This document shows positions 17,249 to 24,826 of a DNA stretch of 64,000 nt, in pieces. Both the position numbers and the translations under genes were made by a program. The number at the start of each line of letters is the position of its first letter. Positions within the stretch are counted from its first letter, which is position 1. Source of the stretch: Candidatus Latescibacterota bacterium (GTDB lineage Bacteria; JAAXHH01); NCBI GenBank assembly GCA_022821085.1, contig JAJEEG010000006.1, positions 1,323,330 through 1,387,329 of the forward strand, in the 5' to 3' direction. The notes below the pieces were generated by a model, which saw only the letters and a program-made list of their open reading frames with translations, was not told the origin of the DNA and ran no database searches.

Positions 17249-18634
17249 ATGACCGAAGCGAGCCGGGAAGGAAACAACCGTCTGATCGGGGTGCTGTTCG
17301 GCCTCATGTTCGTGGCCGTCGCCGACAACCAGATGATCTCCCCGCTCCTGCCCGACCTGATGGCCGCCTTCGGCATGGGCGCGGGCCGGGCCGGCTTGCT
17401 GGTCTCGGTCTACGCCATCGCCGCGGCCGTGGTCTCCTTCGCGATCGGGCCGCTGTCGGACCGGACCGGACGCAGGAAAATGCTCATCGCCGCGCTGATC
17501 GTGTTCACCGCGGCGACCCTGCTGTGCGGCCTGGCGTGGGACTATGCTTCGCTGGTGGCCTTCCGGGCCGTCACCGGCGCGGCCGCGGGGGCCCTGTCCC
17601 TCAATATCACCGCCTGCATCGGGGACCACTTTCCCTACGGGCGGCGGGGCACCGCCATGGGACTGGTCATGTCCGGTTATTTCGCGGCCATGATCCTCGG
17701 CGTGCCGGCCGGGGCCTTTGTCGCGGAGGCCTGGTCCTGGCGGTGGGCCTTCGGCGCTTTTGCCGGGGCCGGGTTGCTGCTGTGGGCACCGGCGCTGGTC
17801 GTCCTGCCCCATCGCGTTCCGGCGGCCGGCAGGGCCAGCACAGGCGACGCAGCCGGCGCGGCAGGCACGGCCGGTACGGTCGGCACGGACCATGCAGTCA
17901 ATGCGACCCACCCGGCCGGCACGGCCCAAACGGTCCACGCGGTCCACGCGGTCTCCGTCACCAGCCTGGCGAGAAGTTACGGCCGATTCCTCACGCGCAC
18001 CGGCCCCCTGGCGGTGATCGCCGCGTCGTTTCTCGTATCGGCTTCCACGGTCGGTTTCATCACCTACGTGGGGACGTGGCTGCGGGACGCTTACGGACTC
18101 TCAACCGACTGGATCGGCATGGTATTCCTCTTCAGCGGACTGGGCGCGCTGCTGGGCAGCCCACTGGCCGGATACCTCTCGGACCGTGTAGGGAAAAGGG
18201 GCGTCGTGGTGGTGAGCGGGCTGGCGATGGCCGGCCTGCTGGCAACCATACCCTGGATCACCGGCCTGCTGCCGGTGGTCTTCGCCGGATTCATCCTCAC
18301 CGGCATCGCCGGGGCCTTTCGCCACGCGCCGCTTCAGGCGCTCGTCACGGCCATGGCATCCGACGAGGAACGCGGCACCCTCATCGCACTCAAGAACACC
18401 CTGGCGGAATTCGGCATCGCCGGGGGCACGGCGCTTTGCGGCGTGCTCTACGTGGCGTTCGGATATCCTATCGTCGGAGCGGCCTGCGGCGTCATGGCCG
18501 CGGCCGCATCCTTCGTCATCCTGGTCTGGGTACGCGAACCGGGCGGACCGGGGGGACCGGGCGGACCGGACGGACCGGACGTAAATGCCGCGCCCGGCGG
18601 TCCGGCCAATCCGGCCGAATCCGGGCAGATCTGA
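17249..18634 (+). CDS. MFS transporter with low-complexity central loop
   Basis: A 461-residue carrier with 12 predicted helices. Motif A is GPLSDRTGRRKMLI in the first half and AGYLSDRVGKRGVVV in the second. The cytoplasmic loop between helices 6 and 7 (about residues 195-240) is an Ala/Gly/Thr/His-rich insert from degenerate GC-rich repeats, and the C-terminus is a run of Gly-Gly-Pro units. Both segments look like slippage products in unconstrained parts. It follows the sulfatase by 22 bases and may import its substrate. The exact substrate is unknown. Confidence 0.85.
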   Translation: MTEASREGNNRLIGVLFGLMFVAVADNQMISPLLPDLMAAFGMGAGRAGLLVSVYAIAAAVVSFAIGPLSDRTGRRKMLIAALIVFTAATLLCGLAWDYASLVAFRAVTGAAAGALSLNITACIGDHFPYGRRGTAMGLVMSGYFAAMILGVPAGAFVAEAWSWRWAFGAFAGAGLLLWAPALVVLPHRVPAAGRASTGDAAGAAGTAGTVGTDHAVNATHPAGTAQTVHAVHAVSVTSLARSYGRFLTRTGPLAVIAASFLVSASTVGFITYVGTWLRDAYGLSTDWIGMVFLFSGLGALLGSPLAGYLSDRVGKRGVVVVSGLAMAGLLATIPWITGLLPVVFAGFILTGIAGAFRHAPLQALVTAMASDEERGTLIALKNTLAEFGIAGGTALCGVLYVAFGYPIVGAACGVMAAAASFVILVWVREPGGPGGPGGPDGPDVNAAPGGPANPAESGQI

Positions 18635-18638
18635 CGGA

Positions 18639-19370
18639 TCAGGATTCGTCGTAGCCGGTAAGGCGTCTCATCCAGATGTTGCGGAACCGGACCGGATTGC
18701 CGTGATCCTGCAGTTGCAGGGGGCCGGTGACGGCGTGGGGCGTGTCGTAGTTCGCCAGGTCCCTGTGTCCGGTGGGACCGACGGCCCGTTGTCGGTGGTG
18801 CACCACGATCCCGTTGTGGATGACCGTGAGGTACGCGCCCTTGACCAGCCTGTCGCCGTCCCAGGCAGGCGCTTCGAAGACGATATCATAGCTCTGCCAT
18901 TCGCCCGGTCCCCTGCTGGCATTGACCAGGGGAGGGTACTGGCCGTAAATGGACGAGGCGGAACCGTCGGCATAGGTCCGGTTGTCGAAGCTGTCCAGCA
19001 CCTGGATTTCATAGAGCCCCAGCAGGAAAACGCCGCTATTGCCCCGGCCCTGGCTGTCTCCGACCACCTCTTCGGGCGTGGCCCACTCGAGATGGAGCTG
19101 GCAGTCGCCGAAGTGCGCGCGGGTCGAGATGTCTCCCGTGCCGTTGACCTCCATGTAACCGCTTTCCACCTTCCAGGCGGCGTCGCTTCCATCCCGTCCG
19201 ATCCACTGGGTGAGGTCCGATCCGTCGAAAAGCACGACCGCGTCTGATGGAGGGCTCCCGCTGGCGCCGCCCGGCGTGACTGAACGGGGCTGGGGCCGGT
19301 CGCCGTCGTGGACGCGCCATTTGCTGCCGGGTATTACGGAGGTATCGCTGTATCCTATGGAATCCGCCAT
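18639..19370 (-). CDS. DUF1080 (3-keto-disaccharide hydrolase-like) protein
   Basis: A 243-residue beta-sandwich protein of the DUF1080 family, concanavalin-like fold. Typical segments are VVLFDGSDLTQWIG, WKVESGYMEVNGTGD, LHLEWATPEE, GRGNSGVFLLGLYEIQVLDS and GPLQLQDHGNPVRFRNIW. Members include 3-keto-glycoside hydrolases. Unlike most, this one has no signal peptide and appears cytoplasmic. It is convergent with the MFS gene (4 bases apart) and is followed upstream by a peptidase gene 10 bases away. Confidence 0.87.
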   Translation of the reverse strand: MADSIGYSDTSVIPGSKWRVHDGDRPQPRSVTPGGASGSPPSDAVVLFDGSDLTQWIGRDGSDAAWKVESGYMEVNGTGDISTRAHFGDCQLHLEWATPEEVVGDSQGRGNSGVFLLGLYEIQVLDSFDNRTYADGSASSIYGQYPPLVNASRGPGEWQSYDIVFEAPAWDGDRLVKGAYLTVIHNGIVVHHRQRAVGPTGHRDLANYDTPHAVTGPLQLQDHGNPVRFRNIWMRRLTGYDES

Positions 19371-19380
19371 GGATCGACTC

Positions 19381-20496
19381 CTATGAGCAAACTTCGTGAA
19401 TCATGCGTGCGTAGATGTCCACCGCTTCGTAAAGCTGCGGTATTTCCACGTATTCGCCTACCGTGTGGGCCTGTTCGATACTGCCCGGACCCAGGACCAC
19501 CATCTCCAGCTGCTCCCTGAAATGGGGGGCGTCGGTCCCGTAGGGCACGGTCTCCGGCCGCTTGCCGCCGGTAACGTCGGAGGCCAGTTGCACGATGGGG
19601 TTCGAAGGATCGGCGTAGAAGGGACGGGATATGCTGCTCGTAACCTCGAAGCCGTAGCTTTCGGCCCGCGAAACCAGTTCGGCCACCAGTTCGTCGCTGT
19701 GATCGTCCGGCATCGTGCGGAAGCAGATGTGACAGGTCGACCGTGCCGCGGAAACGTTCTGCTTCGTGTCGTAGTCGGTGATCACCATGTTGAACCCGTT
19801 GGAGGGCGGATTGAACTCGGTGTTCAGGAACCGTTCGTCCGCATTGATCCGTTCCGCCATTTCGGCCATTTCGGCCAGGAACGGGGCGATCTTGAAATTG
19901 GCGGATTCCCCCAGGCCCGTGCTGGTGTGCGCCGCCCGGCCGTGGGCCGTCACCACGACGTGGGCCGCGCCCTTGTGGGCGTACACCGGCGTCAGGCTGG
20001 TCGGCTCGGCCACCACGCCGTAGGTGGGGCGAACGGCGCCTATGATGCGGGATTCCGTGGCGACCTGGTGCGCACCGCCACCGCCCACTTCCTCATCGGC
20101 CGTGGCCACCACGACCAGCGGCTTCTTCAGGCGGTCCGCGTCCACCCCCGCGGCGGCGATCATGGTGCATGCCAGCGGCCCCTTCATGTCGCAGCTGCCC
20201 CGGCCCAGCAACCGGTCGCCTTCGACCACGCCGTGATAGGCGTCCCAGTCCTGTTCCTGCCCCGGCACCGTATCCGTGTGGGACAGGAAGGCGAGGCCGC
20301 CTTCTCCTTCGCCCTTGCGTCCGACGAGGCTGACCTTCAGTTCGCCGTTTTCATCCTCGTAGGACAGCCGCTCCACTTCGAGTCCGCATGCCTCCATCCG
20401 CTCTTCGACCAAATCGGATATGGCGGCGTTGCTCCACCGGCTAACGGACTTCACATCCACGAATTCCTTCGTCATTTCAACAGGATCCAACCCCAC
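19381..20496 (-). CDS. M20 family metallopeptidase (ArgE/DapE/CPG2-like)
   Basis: A 371-residue zinc-dependent deacylase or dipeptidase. Zinc and catalytic motifs are FLSHTDTVPG, GRGSCDMKGPLA and TADEEVGGGGA, with the dimerisation domain in the middle and CHICFRTMPDD typical of ArgE-like members. It would hydrolyse an N-acyl amino acid or small peptide in the cytoplasm. GTG start at 20496 with AGGGGG upstream; ATG at 20475 is possible. It is in line with the DUF1080 gene and the AKR gene. Confidence 0.85.
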   Translation of the reverse strand: MGLDPVEMTKEFVDVKSVSRWSNAAISDLVEERMEACGLEVERLSYEDENGELKVSLVGRKGEGEGGLAFLSHTDTVPGQEQDWDAYHGVVEGDRLLGRGSCDMKGPLACTMIAAAGVDADRLKKPLVVVATADEEVGGGGAHQVATESRIIGAVRPTYGVVAEPTSLTPVYAHKGAAHVVVTAHGRAAHTSTGLGESANFKIAPFLAEMAEMAERINADERFLNTEFNPPSNGFNMVITDYDTKQNVSAARSTCHICFRTMPDDHSDELVAELVSRAESYGFEVTSSISRPFYADPSNPIVQLASDVTGGKRPETVPYGTDAPHFREQLEMVVLGPGSIEQAHTVGEYVEIPQLYEAVDIYARMIHEVCS

Positions 20497-20545
20497 GGAA
20501 TCCCCCTCTCGAGATCGTCGTTATCGCATCGCTTGCGCGTGTGGC

Positions 20546-21535
20546 TCAGTCCGTCAGCCAACGCGACAATTCATCACGCAGTTCCGTGTCCGCCGTCAGG
20601 GCGAGGGCGTCGAAGGCGTTGTCCAGGTGGCCGGTATGGCGGGCGCCGACGAGGACCGACGTGATATCGGGATGCCCCATGGCCCAGGCCATGGCAACGC
20701 GCACCATGGGAAGTCCCCTGGTATCCGCCAGGGCCCGCAGCCGCTCCACGTTGCGGAAGTTCCGGTCGTTGAAGTAGATGTCCGCGTGTCCGGGAATCAC
20801 GTCGAAACGCGAACCTTTCGGGAAGGCGTTACGGTCCGGCGTGTATTTCCCCGCCAGGAAACCCGCGGCGAGCGGACTGTAGGACGTGATGGCCACTTCC
20901 TCCCGCCGGCACAGGGGAAACAATTCGTCCTGCGCGCCGGGATCCGCCAGGTTGTAGGGCGGCTGGACCACCTCGAACCGGGCGTAGCCATGCCGTGCGC
21001 TGGCATCCAGGGCCTCCTGGAGTTGCGCGGCGTTGAAGTTGCTGCAGCCGACGGTCCTGACTCGCCCCGCCGATACCTCCTCGTCCAGCGCGGCCAGGCT
21101 TTCGGCAATGGGAACGGTTTCGTCCGGTGAGTGCAGCTCGTAGATGTCCACGCAGTCCACCTGCAGGCGCTCGAGACTGACCCGGAGCGCCCTGGCGATA
21201 TTCTCCGGCCGGTTGCCGCTGCTCACCTTGGAGCAGATCACCACGTCGTCCCTGCAGCCTCGCGATTTCATCCACTTTCCGATGATGATCTCGGAAGAAC
21301 CCATGATATCCGAGGTCTCGCGCACGTCATCGACTTTCAACACGTCCCGCCGGTAGGTCCGGGCATTGCCGCCTCCGTACGCCTCCGCCGTATCGAGCCA
21401 GTTTATCCCTCTTTCGACCGCATCATCCAGTATGGCTGCAGAAGCGTCCTCGTCGATCTCACGGCCGAACGTTACGCAGCCCAGGCCAATGAAGCTGAGC
21501 GACGTATCGGTGCGGCCGAGTTTTCGGTGTTCCAT
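20546..21535 (-). CDS. Aldo/keto reductase (AKR11/YajO-like)
   Basis: A 329-residue oxidoreductase. Catalytic residues are seen in WLDTAEAYGGGN (Asp, Tyr), VVICSKVSSGN (Lys) and DIYELHSPD (His); the C-terminal cofactor segment is ITSVLVGARHTGHLDNAF. ATG 21535 has GGGGAG upstream and the protein begins MEHRKLGRTD, the family opening. An upstream-extended frame would translate a 20-base repeat array and is rejected. Substrate unknown. Confidence 0.87.
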   Translation of the reverse strand: MEHRKLGRTDTSLSFIGLGCVTFGREIDEDASAAILDDAVERGINWLDTAEAYGGGNARTYRRDVLKVDDVRETSDIMGSSEIIIGKWMKSRGCRDDVVICSKVSSGNRPENIARALRVSLERLQVDCVDIYELHSPDETVPIAESLAALDEEVSAGRVRTVGCSNFNAAQLQEALDASARHGYARFEVVQPPYNLADPGAQDELFPLCRREEVAITSYSPLAAGFLAGKYTPDRNAFPKGSRFDVIPGHADIYFNDRNFRNVERLRALADTRGLPMVRVAMAWAMGHPDITSVLVGARHTGHLDNAFDALALTADTELRDELSRWLTD

Positions 21536-21567
21536 GCACACTCCCCTGGTGGTTTCCTGTGGATGCC

Positions 21568-21647
21568 TCGGACGTCTGACGCATGCCGCGGATGTCTGAC
21601 GCATACAGCGGATATCTGACACATACCGCGGATGTCTGACGCATATC
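21568..21647. repeat. 20-base tandem array, four units
   Basis: Units start at 21568, 21588, 21608 and 21628 (type GCGGATGTCTGACGCATACA). The second and fourth differ at two bases. The array is just upstream of the aldo/keto reductase start and could lie in its promoter or leader. There are no spacers, so it is not a CRISPR. Confidence 0.9.
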
Positions 21648-21751
21648 GTATGCGCGGGTGGAAAAGATGTGGTGTGAATGTATACCGGGGTGGATCGGGC
21701 AGGCAAGGGATGTTTGAGGGGAGAACGTGGCGGCCCCGGCAAATCGATCGC

Positions 21752-23065
21752 TCAGAATCCGTCGTCTCCGGTCCGGACCGGGGAACGCTGACCGATCAGT
21801 CGCATGCGTTCATCCAGCAGCCGCTTGAGTTGGTTCAGCTTGATCCGGTGGGCCGCGAGCTCCCTTTCGTGTTCCAGGATCATCTGCTCTATGAGACGGG
21901 GATCTTCACCCAACCGGGGATCGTCCGGACCCTCTTCGGTGAGCAAGGAAGAAGCGGGAGCGGGAGCGGCTAGCGGTTTCGGTTGAGACGCGAGCACCGT
22001 GTGCGCGGTATGTTCCACATCCCCCCTGAGGTACTTGATTTCGATCCGGGTGCCCACGGGAAGCGTGGTCACGAATTCGGCGAGGACGATGGGATGGCTC
22101 ATGGAGACGCCGTTCACGGCCTGAAGCACGTCGCCCTTGCGCAGACCGATCCGCATGGCGGGACTGTCGGGATATACATCCGAAACGACCATGCCTTCCA
22201 CGGCGCCCAGCATGATATTGCGGTCGCCGCCGATGGTGACGCTTTCCCAGATCTTCTCCACGTGAACGCCCAGCCAGCTCCGGCGGATCTCGCCGAATTC
22301 GATGAGCTGCCGGGCAAAGGTCTTCACGCGGTTGATGGGTATAACCGCTATCAGGCCCCTGTCTTCACCGGATCCGGAATTGACCGAGCCGGGCGCCAGG
22401 GCCTGATGGGGATCGGCCACGAGACCGAGCAGGCGGCCGTTCGTGGAGAACACCGCCCCGCCCGAGTAGGCGGAACCGACCACGGCGCTGACCTGGATCA
22501 TGACGTCCTCTTCCCGCAGCCCGTTCACGATGCCCGTCGTCATCGAGGACGGAAAGCCGTGGGCGTTGTTCAGTACCAACGCCCAGGACCCCGGACGGAC
22601 GTCATCGGAATTGCCCAGGCGCGCTGTATGGGTCTCCAAACTGTCGACGCGGATCACGGCGATATCGGAGAGCCGGTCCACCCCGACGAGATGGCCGCGG
22701 CGATACTGGCCGTTCCGAAAGTTCACCAGGATGTCGTGGGCATGGTCCACGACGCCGGCTGTCGTAATGATGAATCCGTCCCGGTGAAGGACCACGCCGG
22801 TCCCGATGGAGCGTTCCCAGTCCGTGAAAGTCTGCCCGTTCACCGTATTGATGAACTTGCGCTGTACGATCACGCTGGCGACCGTCGGCTCCACGCGTTC
22901 GACGAGACTGACGATTTCCCGCTCGAGGCTATGAAGGTACGAGGTGGTCTGCGCATGGGCCCGGCGATCGTCGTCCGGGTGCACGAGACAGGCCAGTAGC
23001 GCGGCCCAAATCAGGGGCCGGAGGCGGCCGGTCCGGGGAAGGAGGTTGGAATGGGAACCTTGCAT
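21752..23065 (-). CDS. HtrA/DegP-like PDZ protein lacking the catalytic histidine
   Basis: A 437-residue exported protein. A signal-type hydrophobic segment lies at residues 17-28. The trypsin-like domain covers about 50-215, one PDZ domain about 265-355, and a helical, probably coiled-coil tail 390-430. Aligned by eye to DegP, GFIITTAGVVDHAHD places G104 where the catalytic His (TNNHVV) belongs. Asp134 (LSDIAVIRV) and Ser201 (SAYSGGAVF) are kept, but the oxyanion loop GNSGG has become AYSGG. It is thus probably an inactive sensor or scaffold, or uses a nearby His (H108, H110). It starts 6 bases after the anti-sigma gene, as third gene of a stress-response operon. Confidence 0.85.
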   Translation of the reverse strand: MQGSHSNLLPRTGRLRPLIWAALLACLVHPDDDRRAHAQTTSYLHSLEREIVSLVERVEPTVASVIVQRKFINTVNGQTFTDWERSIGTGVVLHRDGFIITTAGVVDHAHDILVNFRNGQYRRGHLVGVDRLSDIAVIRVDSLETHTARLGNSDDVRPGSWALVLNNAHGFPSSMTTGIVNGLREEDVMIQVSAVVGSAYSGGAVFSTNGRLLGLVADPHQALAPGSVNSGSGEDRGLIAVIPINRVKTFARQLIEFGEIRRSWLGVHVEKIWESVTIGGDRNIMLGAVEGMVVSDVYPDSPAMRIGLRKGDVLQAVNGVSMSHPIVLAEFVTTLPVGTRIEIKYLRGDVEHTAHTVLASQPKPLAAPAPASSLLTEEGPDDPRLGEDPRLIEQMILEHERELAAHRIKLNQLKRLLDERMRLIGQRSPVRTGDDGF

Positions 23066-23071
23066 GGTCGA

Positions 23072-23968
23072 TCAGAACGATATACGGACGCGCTTCAGGG
23101 GAGCGGTCGGACCCGACGCCGCCGGTGTGTCGGTCGCGCCAGGCACGCCGATTGCATTCCGCGTATCGCGAAGTTCAGCGGTGCCGACGGTTTGCAGCAG
23201 GTCTTCCGGCGCCGGTTGATCCGGATCGCCGCCAGCCACCAGGTCCCGGCCGAAGGCCTCGTCGAACAGAGATGGATCGAGGCGCATGCCCGTACCCGCC
23301 GAAACGAACCGGATCCCGTGGATCATCGGCTCCATGGTCCTGACGGTGAGGATACCCGGTCTGTCGCCGGTAATGCGGTTTGGGGTATATGGGAGACTGG
23401 TTGCAGCGGGTGGGGGGGGATTTGTTGCCTGTTCCGTGTTCATCGGTGGATTGACTGCCATGTGCGGCGCAAGTTCCCGTTCCAGGGGAAAGGGCGAAAC
23501 AGGATCGGGCGGCGCGAGTTCGGGTTCGATGGGTGTCGGAAGGGAAAAGGCCATCGAAGGACCCGCAGACGAATCGGAGCTTTCCGTCGGGCCGGCCACG
23601 AAGGAGAAACCACCAATCACGGTTATGGTCAGGATCAGGCTGGTCGCGAATACCAGTTGAACGGGTCGCTGCCGGCTGAGTTCGCCCAGTTCGGAAAAGG
23701 CTGCCGAAACGCGTTTCAACCAGGAGGAAGCGTACAGCTCGCGGGCAACTTCCCGGTTCAGCAGGTTGCCGAGCTGTTGTTCGAACATCGGCCGGGGGGA
23801 CACGGCGGGAAGACTCTTCACGGCCCGCACGGCGCTTTCCATGTCCTTTATCCTGAGCCGGCACCGGGGACATCCGTTCAGGTGAAATCGAAGCTCGTCT
23901 TCAGTGGCCTTCGACAACTGGCCGTCCAGGTAGTCCGACATCTGCCGCTCGTATCCACTGCAATCCAA
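23072..23968 (-). CDS. Zinc-finger anti-sigma factor, membrane-anchored
   Basis: A 298-residue single-pass membrane protein. The N-terminal zf-HC2/ZAS domain starts MDCSGYERQMSDYLDG and has the zinc motif H29-x3-C33-x2-C36 (HLNGCPRC) with C3. A transmembrane helix is at about 103-125 (VFATSLILTITVIGG), followed by a Pro-rich periplasmic part of 170 residues. AGGAGG at 23978-23983 touches the ATG at 23977, too close to work, so TTG 23968, 9 bases on, is preferred; it gives the standard Met-x-Cys opening. It should hold the adjacent ECF sigma factor inactive. Confidence 0.85.
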   Translation of the reverse strand: MDCSGYERQMSDYLDGQLSKATEDELRFHLNGCPRCRLRIKDMESAVRAVKSLPAVSPRPMFEQQLGNLLNREVARELYASSWLKRVSAAFSELGELSRQRPVQLVFATSLILTITVIGGFSFVAGPTESSDSSAGPSMAFSLPTPIEPELAPPDPVSPFPLERELAPHMAVNPPMNTEQATNPPPPAATSLPYTPNRITGDRPGILTVRTMEPMIHGIRFVSAGTGMRLDPSLFDEAFGRDLVAGGDPDQPAPEDLLQTVGTAELRDTRNAIGVPGATDTPAASGPTAPLKRVRISF

Positions 23969-23977
23969 AACGTACAT

Positions 23978-23983
23978 CCTCCT
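23978..23983 (-). promoter_or_regulatory. Shine-Dalgarno deciding the anti-sigma start
   Basis: AGGAGG directly follows the sigma-factor stop (TGA 23985-23983, sharing its last base). Spacing is 0 to ATG 23977 and 9 to TTG 23968, which supports the TTG. Confidence 0.55.
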
Positions 23984-24630
23984 CAAAGTATCTCTACCTG
24001 CCACTGTCTCAACATTTCCTGCAGTCTCAGCCGTCCCCGGTTGACCCGCGACTTGACGGTTCCCGTCGGACAGCGGAGGATCTCGCCGATCTGCTCGTAT
24101 GAAAGCTCCTCGATGTCACGCAGCACGATAACGGACCTGTACTTGTCCGGCAGCTGATCGATCGCGTGCTGTATCGCCCGGCCCAGTTCGTTCTGCTCCA
24201 GGTGATCGCCGGGGCCCGCGCTCGTATCCGGCAGATCGATGCCTTCCCGCGTGCTGTTCTCGTGAGGCGAAGCGTTCAGGGAGAAGAACTGGCGGCGTTT
24301 CCGCTTGCGCAACTCGCTCCGGGCGAGATTGAGCGCAATGGTATAGATCCAGGTGGAGAGATTGGAGATCGCCTTGTAGTTGTGGCGGTTCCGGTAGACC
24401 CGCAGGAACGTCTCCTGCACCAGGTCTTCCGCGCATTCCATATTGTGGACCATGCGGTAGATGCAGTTGTACAGCCTGGTACGGTATCTCCCGACGATGA
24501 CCTCGAATGCCCGTATATCATCCCGCTGGACACGGACGAACAGCACTTCGTCCGACAGGGTCAGTTCGTCCAGCACACCGGACTCGATATCGGTGACCTG
24601 CACCGCGTTTGTGGAGGTATTTTCGGCCAT
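23983..24630 (-). CDS. ECF sigma factor (RpoE-like)
   Basis: A 215-residue RNA polymerase sigma factor of the extracytoplasmic-function group. Region 2 is seen as AFEVIVGRYRTRLYNCIYRM then CAEDLVQETFLRVYRN and LSTWIYTIALNLAR; region 4 has LPDKYRSVIVLRDIEELSY then EQIGEILRCPTGTVKSRVNR. The linker between them is long. ATG 24630 has GGTGG upstream; ATG 24645 is also possible. It is transcribed from the strong promoter at 24790-24818 with its anti-sigma factor and an HtrA-like protein, an arrangement like rpoE-rseA-degP. Likely role: envelope-stress response. Confidence 0.92.
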   Translation of the reverse strand: MAENTSTNAVQVTDIESGVLDELTLSDEVLFVRVQRDDIRAFEVIVGRYRTRLYNCIYRMVHNMECAEDLVQETFLRVYRNRHNYKAISNLSTWIYTIALNLARSELRKRKRRQFFSLNASPHENSTREGIDLPDTSAGPGDHLEQNELGRAIQHAIDQLPDKYRSVIVLRDIEELSYEQIGEILRCPTGTVKSRVNRGRLRLQEMLRQWQVEIL

Positions 24631-24789
24631 TTTTTGTCCACCCATACCGCGTTATACGCCGCGTGGCGGATTCGGTTTCAAAAAACACGCCTCAACGTCC
24701 GGCTTCCAGCCCGGTCGGGCCGCACCGACCGTCCAAACCGGCCGATTCGACTCAAATTCGACTGAACGCCATAACGCTATAATGTTTTG

Positions 24790-24818
24790 AATATAGAAAT
24801 TCGGCGCGTCCGTGTCAA
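24790..24818 (-). promoter_or_regulatory. Sigma-70-type promoter of the sigma/anti-sigma/HtrA operon
   Basis: Read leftward, TTGACA (24818-24813), exactly 17 bases, TATATT (24795-24790), 5/6. It sits in A/T-rich DNA just after the XPB stop codon and gives a leader of about 150 bases before the sigma gene. Confidence 0.75.
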
Positions 24819-24826
24819 CCGGGCCG

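Noticed and set aside
19396-20664. Long rightward open frame opposite the M20 peptidase gene
   Set aside because: His/Gly/Val-rich antisense shadow typical of high-GC DNA; the leftward frame has all M20 motifs. The same applies to other long frames opposite real genes, such as 31340-33259 and 55115-57010.
21568-21647. CRISPR-like array
   Set aside because: Units are directly adjacent with no spacers, and no cas genes are present.
21536-21742. N-terminal extension of the aldo/keto reductase
   Set aside because: It would translate the 20-base repeats, and the family opening MEHRKLGRTD begins at 21535 with its own SD.
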